In this document: positions 53,052 to 63,065 of the stretch, piece by piece
How positions within the stretch are numbered: the stretch's first letter is position 1
Layout: each line of letters begins with the position of its first letter
DNA from: Roseiarcus sp963717215
GTDB taxonomy: Bacteria > Pseudomonadota > Alphaproteobacteria > Rhizobiales > Beijerinckiaceae
Direction of reading: 5' to 3'
NCBI GenBank assembly: GCA_963717215.1
Contig: CAVQVS010000011.1
Location: forward strand, 28,839 to 92,838
Length of the DNA stretch: 64,000 nucleotides
Notes under the pieces: generated by a model
Told to the model about the DNA's origin: nothing
The model's database searches: none
Seen by the model: the letters and a program-made list of their open reading frames with translations, nothing else
Translations under genes and position numbers: made by a program

Positions 53052-53988
53052 GGCGTCGGTCGACGAGCGGGTTGAAACGTTCCTGACCCCGCGAGATTGG
53101 CTGCGTTATGCAGTTGGCCGCTTTCTCTCCGCCGGCCTCGCCTTTGGTCACGGCGCGACCACGGCGCTCGACGAGGCCGCCTTTCTCATCCTCGAGGGCC
53201 TAAGCCTGCCGATCGACACGCTCGATCCGTTTCTCGACGCCAGGCTCCTTCGCGACGAGCGCATCCGGCTTTTGGGACTGATCGAGGCGCGCGCGACGAC
53301 GCGCAAGCCCGCCGCCTACCTCGTCAACCGCGCCTACATCCAGGGCGTGCCGTTCTACGTCGACGAGCGCGTCATCGTGCCGCGCAGCCTGATCGGCGAA
53401 CTGGTCATGACCGGTTTCGCCGAGGACAATGGCGTCCTCGGCGATCCCGAGACCATCGCTTCGGTGCTCGACCTCTGCACAGGCGGCGGTTCGCTCGCCA
53501 TCCTCGCCGCGCGCGTGTTCCCCAACGCGCGCATCGAGGCGGCGGACGTCTCGCCGGGCGCGCTCGAAGTGGCCGCGCGCAACGTCGACGAGCACAGCCT
53601 TCAGGACCGCATCGCGCTGAAGCAGGGAGACTTGTTCGCTCCGGTCGAGGGCGCGCGCTTCGACCTGATCCTGACGAACCCGCCTTATGTCGATTCCGCG
53701 GCGATCGCGGGCTTTCCGCCGGAATACGCGGCCGAGCCGGTGCTTGCGCATGCCGGCGGAGCGGACGGGCTCGACATCGTGCGCCGGATTCTTAGCGAAG
53801 CGCCCAAGCACTTGACGGTCGAAGGCACACTCGTCTGCGAAGTGGGCGAGGCGCGCCCGCTGCTCGAGCTGGAGTTCCCGCACCTGCCGTTCGTTTGGCT
53901 CGACACCGAAGACACCTCGGGCGAAGTGTTTCTTCTGCGCGCCGCCGATTTCGGCGCGGCAAAGCCGCCGGGGAGAAGTAAGCGGTAG
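53044..53988 (+). CDS. prmB: 50S ribosomal protein L3 N(5)-glutamine methyltransferase
   Basis: A 314-residue SAM-dependent methyltransferase that modifies a glutamine of ribosomal protein L3. The family marks are AYIQGVPFYVDERVIVPRSL, the SAM motif VLDLCTGGGSLAILAARVFP, and the catalytic LILTNPPYVDSAAIAGFPPE (NPPY). EPVLAHAGGADGLDIVRRIL separates it from release-factor methyltransferase PrmC. ATG at 53044. A following hypothetical-free gap of 140 bases leads to the next gene. Confidence 0.93.
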   Translation: MSEASVDERVETFLTPRDWLRYAVGRFLSAGLAFGHGATTALDEAAFLILEGLSLPIDTLDPFLDARLLRDERIRLLGLIEARATTRKPAAYLVNRAYIQGVPFYVDERVIVPRSLIGELVMTGFAEDNGVLGDPETIASVLDLCTGGGSLAILAARVFPNARIEAADVSPGALEVAARNVDEHSLQDRIALKQGDLFAPVEGARFDLILTNPPYVDSAAIAGFPPEYAAEPVLAHAGGADGLDIVRRILSEAPKHLTVEGTLVCEVGEARPLLELEFPHLPFVWLDTEDTSGEVFLLRAADFGAAKPPGRSKR

Positions 53989-54131
53989 GTCGGCTTCGGC
54001 AAGAGGCGTTCGCCACCCAAGTCCGCGCGATCCTCAAGCCGCCGTCTTTCACGGCCTTGCGCCTTGCGTTACGCTTCCGCTCGTGAAACATCCCGGCCGC
54101 GCCCACCGTGGCGGGCGGCCTCGGAGGAAAT

Positions 54132-55166
54132 ATGGAAACGCGACGCATAAAGGCTCGGAACGGCGAGGGACTGACGTTTTCTGTCGTCGGCGAGGGGACC
54201 GGGCCGCTCGGCGACTTCTATGAGTTGCTCGACGAAAAAACGTCGATCGCGACCATCGAGCAAGCGCTCGCGAGCGGAGTCAAGGTGTTCGATTCGTCGC
54301 CTCATTACGGCAACGGGCTGGCGGAGGCCCGGATGGGCGCGGGGCTCAGGCGCGCGAAGCGCGACGAGATCCTGGTCTCGACCAAGATCGGCCGCATCAT
54401 GAACCCGTTCACCAAGCCGCCGAAGCCCCGCAGCGACGTGGTTTCGCCCGGCTTCGCCGGCGGACATCCGCACGCGCCGCGTTTCGATTATTCCTATGAC
54501 GGCGCGATGCGCTCGATCGAACACTCTCTCTTGCGCATGGGGCTCGACCGGATCGACATCGTCCTCATCCATGATTGCGACGTCTGGACGCATGGCAAGG
54601 AGGAAGCGCCGGGGCGCTTCAAGGAGGCGATGGAGGGCGCCTACAAGGCGCTCGACAAGCTGCGCAACGAAAAGGTCGTCAAGGCGATCGGCTTTGGCAT
54701 CAATGAGGCCGACACCTGCGTCAAATTCGCCAAGGCCGGCGATTTCGACGTCGCCATGATGGCCGGACGTTATACGCTGATCGACCAGACCGGCTTGACG
54801 GAATTCCTGCCGCTCGCGCTTGAGAAGAACATCGGCGTAATGCTCGCCGGCGTGTTCAATTCCGGCATCCTGGCGACGGGATCGGGCGCTGGTGCCAAGT
54901 ACGACTACACGGACGCTCCGAAGGCCGTCGTCGAGAAGGTGAAAGCGATCGAAGAGCACTGCAAAAAGCACAAGGTCACCCTGCGCCAGGCGGCGATCCA
55001 ATTCGCGCTTGGCCATCCCGCCGTGGTTACCGTCGTGCTGGGCGCGGTGAAGCCGGAGGAAGTGAAGTCGAACGTCCATGACGCGACGGTCGAGATTCCG
55101 GCTAGCCTGTGGTCGGACCTCAAGTCGGCCAAGCTTCTGGACTCGGCCGCGCCGACGAAAGGGTAG
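54132..55166 (+). CDS. Aldo/keto reductase (D-threo-aldose dehydrogenase-like)
   Basis: A 344-residue NADP-binding TIM-barrel oxidoreductase. The catalytic tetrad is visible: Asp and Tyr in VKVFDSSPHYGNG, Lys in LVSTKIGRIMNPF and His in IDIVLIHDCDVWT. It resembles the Pld/L-fucose and D-threo-aldose dehydrogenase branch by the KPPKPRSDVVSPGF insertion and the AVVTVVLGAVKPEEV segment, but the substrate is unproved. The ATG at 54132 has GGAGGAAAT directly upstream, so the longer frame from 54108 is rejected. Confidence 0.88.
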   Translation: METRRIKARNGEGLTFSVVGEGTGPLGDFYELLDEKTSIATIEQALASGVKVFDSSPHYGNGLAEARMGAGLRRAKRDEILVSTKIGRIMNPFTKPPKPRSDVVSPGFAGGHPHAPRFDYSYDGAMRSIEHSLLRMGLDRIDIVLIHDCDVWTHGKEEAPGRFKEAMEGAYKALDKLRNEKVVKAIGFGINEADTCVKFAKAGDFDVAMMAGRYTLIDQTGLTEFLPLALEKNIGVMLAGVFNSGILATGSGAGAKYDYTDAPKAVVEKVKAIEEHCKKHKVTLRQAAIQFALGHPAVVTVVLGAVKPEEVKSNVHDATVEIPASLWSDLKSAKLLDSAAPTKG

Positions 55167-55409
55167 AGGCGGGCGGAGTTTTCCAACGCAGTCGCGAAGG
55201 CAAAGCGCTGTCTTCGCGAGGAGGCCGCCAGGACGGCCCGGCGATCCAGGAGATGCAGCGCGACGCCCTATGATCTCCGGATCGCTTCGCTTAGGCTCGC
55301 GATGAAGGCGGCCAGCGCCGGGCCGCTGCGCTCAGCGGCGCTGGCGAAAGCGGGGGACAACGCGTCCCCCGCCTTGCCAAAGCCGCAACGCAGGCCAATC
55401 TGACTCCCC

Positions 55410-57330
55410 ATGAAGTTCCCGCCCGAATTTCTCGACGAGATCAGGGCCCGCCTGCCGGTGTCGGAGGTGGTGGGGACGCGCGTCAAATTGCGCAAGGAAG
55501 GGCGCGAATGGCGGGGCTTGTCGCCCTTCACCGCGGAGAAGACGCCGTCGTTCTTCGTCAACGACCAGAAGGGCTTCTTCCACGACTTCTCCTCCGGCAA
55601 GCACGGCGACGCCTTCGCGTTTCTGATGGAGACCGAGGGGCTCACCTTCCCGGAGGCGGTCGAGCGGCTGGCCGAGCATGGCCGGCCTGCCGATGCCGCG
55701 TCTAAGCCCCGCGGACGCGGCTCAGGACAAGAAGCGCGCGAGCCTGATCGAAATCATGGCGATGGCGGCGCGCCTGTTCGAAGTCGAACCTCCAGCAGGC
55801 GATCGGGGCCAAAGCGCGCGGCTATCTCGCCGACCGCGGTCTCGGGTCCCCGGTGCAGCAGCGCTTTGGCCTCGGCTACGCCTCGCCCGAGCGCTTCGCG
55901 CTGCGCGATGCGCTGGCCGCCCAGGGGGTCGGCGCCGAGGCGATGATCGAGGCGGGCCTGCTCGTCCACGGGGAGGACATCGCTGTTCCCTACGACCGGT
56001 TCCGCGACCGGGTGATGTTTCCGATCCACGACCGCGCGGGCCGCGTCATCGCCTTCGGCGGGCGGGCGATGGAGGCTGGCGCCAAGGCAAAATACCTGAA
56101 TTCGCCGGAGACCGCGCTCTTCCACAAGGGCGCGCTGCTGTTCAATCATCACCGCGCCCGCAAGGCCGCGCATGATTCAGGCGCGATCATCGTGGTCGAG
56201 GGCTATATCGACGCGATCGCGGTGAGCGAAGCGGGCTTCCCCAACGTCGTCGCGCCGCTCGGCACGGCGCTGACCCCCGATCAATGCGCGTTGTTGTGGG
56301 CGATGGCGGGCGAGCCGATCCTGTGCTTCGACGGCGACGGCGCCGGACGGCGCGCGGCTTTCCGCGCCATCGAGACGGCGCTGCCGCTGATCGGCGCGGG
56401 CAAGAGCCTGCGCTTCGCGCTTCTGCCCGAGGGACAGGATCCGGACGATCTCATCCGCCAGAGCGGGCCGGCGGCGATCGCCGAACATCTCAAGGACGCG
56501 CGGCCGCTCGCCGACATGCTGTTCATGCGCGAGACCGACGGCGAGCGCTTCGACACGCCCGAGCAGCGCGCGGCGCTCGAGCGGCGCCTTGGCGAGGCGG
56601 TCGGAAAAATCGCCGACGAGACCCTGCGCCGCCACTACCAGGCCGACATGAAGCGGCGCCTTTCGGCGTTCTTCGGCGACGAACGCGACCGGCCAGCGCG
56701 AGGCTACGCGGACGCGAAGCAGGCCTTCGTCCCAAGGCGCGGTGGGCGGTTCCCCCGCGCCGGGTCCGCGGATCGGCCTCGCGGAAACGCCCTTGGCGCC
56801 GCAAAGCAAGCTCGGCCGCAAGCGCTCGCCTGCCGGCGCGCGAGGTCATGATCCTTTCGATTGCGCTTGGCCATCCGGCGTTGATCGAGAGCCGTTGCGA
56901 GGAACTGGCGGCGACCGAATTTATGGGCGCTGGCGTTCGCGCCTTACGCGACGCGCTCATCGCCGCTCCGGTCGAGGCGCTCATCTCGTCCGCAGCGCTC
57001 GCCGAATGGCTGACCGGCGCCGGGCACGGGCCGGCGCGCGAGCGGATTTTGGGCTTGGCCGCAAAGATGCCGAATTGGTGGTGCATGCGGCCGGAGGCGG
57101 CGCCTGGGGACGCCGATCAGGTGCTCAGGCAAAGCTTGGCCTTGCATCGGCGGGCTGGCGCGTTACATAGGGATCTGAAGCTCGCGGAGCGGTTGCTCGC
57201 AACGGAGCCAAACGAGCTTAATCTTGCCCGACTGCTTGATATCAAAGCGAATTTGGCTGACCTTGCCGATGCGGAAGCAGCCATCGACGGTTTTGGCGAT
57301 CAATCCGGACGCATATCGTCCGCGATCTGA
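55410..57330 (+). CDS. dnaG: DNA primase DnaG (at least three frameshifts)
   Basis: Primase that makes RNA primers for replication, about 640 residues after repair. Pieces in order: N-terminal domain (REWRGLSPFTAEKTPSFFVN, HDFSSGKHGDAFAFLMETEG), the core from QQRFGLGYASPERFALRDAL through TOPRIM (IIVVEGYIDAIAVSEAGF, LCFDGDGAGRRAAFRAIE), and a C-terminal DnaB-binding region (ILSIALGHPALIESRCEELA). The frame moves near 55677 (extra C before ATGGCC), near 55786 (extra G) and again once or twice between about 56720 and 56850. The zinc-binding Cys/His ligands are replaced by Ser, Thr and Asp, a feature I know from related Rhizobiales. ATG at 55410. Confidence 0.92.
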
Positions 57331-57486
57331 CCCGCAACCCGGCGAGTGATTGAGCGGGGCGCGGCGCGATGAGCAAAGCCTTACGCTTGCCCCCGTTAGT
57401 CTTGTGCGGCTGCCTGGCATGACCGGGATGGTCGACAACATTCGAATACCCGGCGCCCTGGGCCGCGGAATGACGGAGACGCCGCA

Positions 57487-59533
<2,047 letters not shown>

Positions 59534-59605
59534 ACGCTGGCGATCGCCCGTTTCCAGATCGGCGATCACCTGGGTTTTCCTTGCGAACCCTGATGACGGG
59601 TCAAA

Positions 59606-59634
59606 TTGACTGGTCTTAATTGTCTATTTATTGT
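59606..59634 (+). promoter_or_regulatory. Sigma-70-like promoter upstream of first PEP-CTERM gene
   Basis: TTGACT at 59606-59611 and TATTGT at 59629-59634 with a 17-base spacer, five and four matches to the -35 and -10 consensus. It leaves a leader of about 75 bases before the ATG at 59716. Confidence 0.5.
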
Positions 59635-59715
59635 CCTCGATTGGGCATTCACAACCGGTGTTAACGTGTTATTATGTGCTGCGGCGCAACGCGCGCCGAG
59701 CCCGGGGGACTCACC

Positions 59716-60369
59716 ATGAAGCGTTCGGTAATTGCAGCGCTGGGCGCCGCCGCCATCGGGACGCTTGCCGCGAGTTCCGCTGTGGAAGCGGCCACAATCG
59801 ACTTCGGCGTTACTTCGTTCGACGGTTCGATCAGCTTTCTGGGCGGTTCGTCCTTGGACCAGTCGACCACGCTCGATCTGGATCTGTCGCTTTTGGTGGT
59901 GAATGAGATCTTGTCCGGCGATCAGTCGGGGGTATCTCTTCGCGACGTGGTTACGCTGACCGCAATGACTTCCCCGACGAGCAGCCAGATTATTTATACG
60001 TCCGGGCTTGGACCGCTTGGCGCCGTCGTCACTCTGTCGTGGATGGCGACGAGCGGCCCGGGGATGGGCGACATCTTCACCGAGACGCTGACCACTGTCG
60101 CGGCGATAAACCGGGCCGTGACCGATCAAATCGGACTGAAGCTGACGGGAACCGTAACCGATAGCGGCGGATCCTTCATGAATGTGCCCATTGCGCTCAA
60201 TTTGACCGCCAGCGAATCTATGGGATTAATCGACGTTGAGTTCACGAACGCGACGACGACCGTCACCCCATCAATCCCCGAACCGTCTACCTGGGTTATG
60301 ATGGCGCTTGGCTTTGGCGCCCTCTGCTACGCCGGGTTCCGTCGGCGCCCGGCCATGCTTTCGGCATAA
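59716..60369 (+). CDS. PEP-CTERM (PEPxxWA type) surface protein 1
   Basis: A 217-residue exported protein. A signal peptide (MKRSVIAALGAAAIGTLAAS) is followed by a Thr/Ser/Gly-rich beta-type body, and then by a C-terminal sorting signal: IPEPSTWVMMALGFGALCYA and an Arg-rich end (FRRR). The PEP motif, hydrophobic helix and basic tail are recognised and cut by an exosortase, releasing the protein into the envelope or matrix. The ATG at 59716 is chosen for the signal peptide; an upstream frame begins at 59674. It is not closely related to the next two proteins except at the C-terminus. Confidence 0.85.
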   Translation: MKRSVIAALGAAAIGTLAASSAVEAATIDFGVTSFDGSISFLGGSSLDQSTTLDLDLSLLVVNEILSGDQSGVSLRDVVTLTAMTSPTSSQIIYTSGLGPLGAVVTLSWMATSGPGMGDIFTETLTTVAAINRAVTDQIGLKLTGTVTDSGGSFMNVPIALNLTASESMGLIDVEFTNATTTVTPSIPEPSTWVMMALGFGALCYAGFRRRPAMLSA

Positions 60370-60775
60370 GGTTCTGATCCTGCGGCGCGAGGCCGCCCAT
60401 ATATTGCCTCCCAGCGCCGGCGAATGACGGACGAGACGCGGTTCTCCACCGTGACGCGCAGAACGCCAATTTTGCTTGTCGCCGACTCCCCATTAGACGC
60501 GCGCGAGCCCCAAAGTCGGACAGCATGCCGGCCCGCGCTCGATCACACGAAAGTTTTTTGCACTGCGGGAGAAACTAACTTTGAGAACACTGCCCGCTGT
60601 CGTAGCGTTTGCCGTTTCCTGCCGGAGAGGCCCAGCAAAATCAAGCACTTTGTGTCGCTGGTTGCACTCCGTTTCTTATTGTACTGACCAGGAGCGACGC
60701 AACGGAAACGCCTTGACAGCCTTCTTCCCTGCTGCTACCCAATAGTTGTGTGCGGCCGATTAGGGGATTTTTAAG
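60370..60775. other. Intergenic region between PEP-CTERM genes 1 and 2
   Basis: About 400 bases. The right end carries a promoter-like pair before gene 2. I see no gene, and no clear terminator after gene 1. Confidence 0.5.
60713..60741 (+). promoter_or_regulatory. Possible promoter of PEP-CTERM gene 2
   Basis: A consensus TTGACA at 60713-60718 is followed 17 bases later by TACCCA, a poor -10. It is listed because all three genes show TTGAC(T/A/G) at a similar distance from the start. Confidence 0.35.
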
Positions 60776-61420
60776 ATGCGCAAAACGTTGTTGATGACAA
60801 CCGGGCTCGCCTGGTTGGCCCTGACCGGAGCGGCAGGCGCCGTAACGGTCACCTTGACTCCGGGACCCCAGGACCCGCAGTACTTCGCTTCCGCCCCGCT
60901 TGGTACGGGCACCTTCACGATTGGCACCACGATGTGGTCGTCATCGTCGCCGGCTTCCGCCTCGACGGAGCAAGGGTCTGTCCAGGGGCAATATGCTGTT
61001 CCGCTCGGAATGGGCAACACAACCTACATGTCCGTGTTTGGCGGCGGCACCGAGACGGCGACGTTCGCCACGCCCCAGACCAGCATCAGCATCTACTGGG
61101 GTTCGATCGATCTGGGAAATAGCTTTGTCACGATCGCGGGCTATAGCTTGTCCGGCGCGGACTTGATGAATTTGTATGGCGCGACCGCCAACGGTTCGCA
61201 CACCAGCCCGACCTCCAACGAGTTGGTGACGATTAGCGGTCTGGGCCCGTTCACGACGGCGACGTTCTCCTCGAACCAGAATTCATTCGAGTTCAGCCTT
61301 GGTGGCTCGACCCCGGCCATTCCGGAGCCGTCGACATGGGCGATGATGATGGTTGGATTTGCAGGCCTCGGCTATGCAGCCTTCCGCCGCAGCTCCAAGA
61401 GCGAGCCGTTGTCGATCTGA
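60776..61420 (+). CDS. PEP-CTERM surface protein 2
   Basis: A 214-residue exported protein. Signal peptide MRKTLLMTTGLAWLALTGAA; mature body starting VTVTLTPGPQDPQYFA; a conserved core ETATFATPQTSISIYWGSID; ISGLGPFTTATFSS; then the sorting signal IPEPSTWAMMMVGFAGLGYA and a basic tail (FRRSSKSE). It is a close paralog of the next gene, about half identical by eye, including the bases just upstream of the ATG. The body is probably a beta-sandwich. Function unknown. Confidence 0.87.
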   Translation: MRKTLLMTTGLAWLALTGAAGAVTVTLTPGPQDPQYFASAPLGTGTFTIGTTMWSSSSPASASTEQGSVQGQYAVPLGMGNTTYMSVFGGGTETATFATPQTSISIYWGSIDLGNSFVTIAGYSLSGADLMNLYGATANGSHTSPTSNELVTISGLGPFTTATFSSNQNSFEFSLGGSTPAIPEPSTWAMMMVGFAGLGYAAFRRSSKSEPLSI

Positions 61421-61444
61421 TCGTCTCACTTTTGACGAATATCT

Positions 61445-61475
61445 AAGGGGTCGCCGCAAGGTGGCCCCTTTTTTT
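61445..61475 (+). terminator. Rho-independent terminator after PEP-CTERM gene 2
   Basis: An 11-bp stem AAGGGGTCGCC / GGTGGCCCCTT with two G-T wobbles, a GCAA loop, then TTTTT. It begins 24 bases after the stop codon. Confidence 0.85.
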
Positions 61476-61721
61476 GCGCCGCGACCGGTGTTCGCTCTGC
61501 GCAGGTGAATTCCCCCGGAGCTTGTTCCCAGAAAGCCGTAACCTCATCGGCTCCGTTGGCCCAAAAGGATTGCGCGGAACGCTTGGGTTTACACTGTAAG
61601 CACGGGCCCTTTCTAGGGTCGGCGACTGGCGGAGTCTTAAGCTGAGCGAAATCAAAGGCCATCGACTGAGCGTTCGACTCTCTGTTCAGCCGGCCTTATT
61701 GGCGGTCCCGCTGGGAGGCTA

Positions 61722-61750
61722 TTGACGGTGTTGATTTGTGGTGATAGATC
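61722..61750 (+). promoter_or_regulatory. Possible promoter of PEP-CTERM gene 3
   Basis: TTGACG at 61722-61727 and TAGATC at 61745-61750, 17 bases apart; moderate -35, weak -10. The gene starts at 61787. Confidence 0.35.
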
Positions 61751-61786
61751 AAATTTACGTCCAGTGCGGTTTGGGAATTTTAATAG

Positions 61787-62470
61787 ATGCGCAAAATTTT
61801 CCTAATAGCGGCGACAGGGTTAGCTTGGCCGGCGCTGACCGGGGAGGCGGCGAGCGCCGCGGTCACCCTGACGCCGGGACCAATGGATCCGCAGTACTTC
61901 GCTGGCGAAGCCGCTGGTCAAAACGGCTTCACAATTAACGGCACGACTTGGTCTCTAGTGTCCGGCGTCGCCCAAACCGAGAAGGGATCCTTGGCTAGCG
62001 TCTACGCTGCTCCTTTGGGAATGGGCACGAGCCAGACCACCGGAACGACCTATATGGCCGTCGAAGGTGGCGGCGAGGAAATGGCGACTTTTGCCACTCC
62101 CCAGACCAGCCTAAGCATCTATTGGGGCTCGATCGACGGCAATGCGTTCAATACGAACTCGTTTGCGGTCACGGTTGACAACTATACTTTGACCGGCGCG
62201 GATTTGGTGGCGCTGGGAGCGGCCGGGAACGGTTCCCAGACCGATCCGCAAGCGAACCAACTGGTTACGATTACCGGCCTTGGGCCTTTCACCACCGCGA
62301 CGTTCACCTCGACCGGGAATGCGTTCGAGTTCAGCCTCGTGACGCCCACCCTACACCAAACCGGCGGAACTCCGGAGCCGTCGACCTGGGCAATGATGAT
62401 CATTGGGTTTGCCGGCCTTGGCTACGCCGCGGCCCGCCGCAGCACGAAGGGTCGGGCGTTGGCGATCTGA
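61787..62470 (+). CDS. PEP-CTERM surface protein 3 (paralog of protein 2)
   Basis: A 227-residue exported protein with signal peptide MRKIFLIAATGLAWPALTGE, a mature start VTLTPGPMDPQYFAG, the shared core ATFATPQTSLSIYWGSIDGN, and ITGLGPFTTATFTS. It ends TPEPSTWAMMIIGFAGLGYA with a basic tail (RRSTKGR). It differs from protein 2 mainly by short insertions in the middle. A recent tandem duplication is the simplest origin, since coding and leader bases are both similar. ATG at 61787. Confidence 0.87.
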   Translation: MRKIFLIAATGLAWPALTGEAASAAVTLTPGPMDPQYFAGEAAGQNGFTINGTTWSLVSGVAQTEKGSLASVYAAPLGMGTSQTTGTTYMAVEGGGEEMATFATPQTSLSIYWGSIDGNAFNTNSFAVTVDNYTLTGADLVALGAAGNGSQTDPQANQLVTITGLGPFTTATFTSTGNAFEFSLVTPTLHQTGGTPEPSTWAMMIIGFAGLGYAAARRSTKGRALAI

Positions 62471-62495
62471 TCGCCTCCGCCTCGAAACATCTGCG

Positions 62496-62525
62496 AGGGT
62501 CGCTGCGAGGCGGCCCTTTCTTTTT
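62496..62525 (+). terminator. Rho-independent terminator after PEP-CTERM gene 3
   Basis: Stem AGGGTCGC / GGCGGCCCT-type with one wobble and a short loop, followed by TTTCTTTTT. It resembles the terminator after gene 2 in sequence and place, so it was probably duplicated with the gene. Confidence 0.75.
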
Positions 62526-62591
62526 GCGGACAGGCTTCCGCGAACTCAAGCAATCCGCAACCCTCGACAGGCCTAAAGCTCCGCTTGCCGA

Positions 62592-63065
62592 TCAGAATTC
62601 CGACATCGCTGCGGGATCGGCCAGACGATGCAGCCTATCGGCGGCCGCCAGAGCGAAGCGTAGCAGGAGCGCACGCCGGCTGGACGGCGCTAGGCGCATG
62701 AGTTCGGCCTCGCGCATGACCTCCGCGCCATAAGGGTCCGCCACGATAAGACCCGCCTCGAGGGGCATGAGGTCGGCCCGCGTATGCTCCGAAATGGCGA
62801 AATACAGCCGGTCACAGCAGGCGGCGTAGTCGCGCCACTTGCGGTCGGCGCGAAAGTCCGCCGGCGACGACTTGACCTCGACGATGATCACGTCGCCGTC
62901 GCGATTGACCGCCGCGATATCGGCGCGCCGACCGTCCGTCAGCGCGAGCTCGGTTACGCTCGAGAAGCCGCGCGCGCGCAGCAGGCGCCGCACCCCGCGG
63001 ACGATCATAACCGCCGTCTCCGACTGGCGCCCGTCCGGCGGGAGGGTCTGCATTTCTTTCCACAT
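62592..63065 (-). CDS. mmcB: MmcB family DNA repair protein
   Basis: A 157-residue protein of the MmcB (DUF1052) family, nuclease-like proteins of alphaproteobacteria linked to DNA damage tolerance. The PD-(D/E)xK-like core is visible: ELALTDGRRADIAAVNRDGD, then VIIVEVKSSPADFRADRKWR (E-x-K), then YFAISEHTRADLMPLEAGLI. The ATG at 63065 overlaps the last base of the GMC gene's TGA, so translation is coupled. The frame also has a TTG one codon upstream. Confidence 0.87.
   Translation of the reverse strand: MWKEMQTLPPDGRQSETAVMIVRGVRRLLRARGFSSVTELALTDGRRADIAAVNRDGDVIIVEVKSSPADFRADRKWRDYAACCDRLYFAISEHTRADLMPLEAGLIVADPYGAEVMREAELMRLAPSSRRALLLRFALAAADRLHRLADPAAMSEF

Larger units (their letters stand above)
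61421..61786. other. Intergenic region between PEP-CTERM genes 2 and 3
   Basis: About 365 bases. It opens with a strong terminator (61445-61475) and closes with a possible promoter (61722-61750). A leftward frame at 61426-61662 has no ribosome site or conserved feature and overlaps the terminator. Confidence 0.55.

Noticed and set aside
61426..61662. Leftward 78-residue frame between PEP-CTERM genes
   Set aside because: Overlaps the terminator of the preceding gene and has no ribosome site or conserved pattern.
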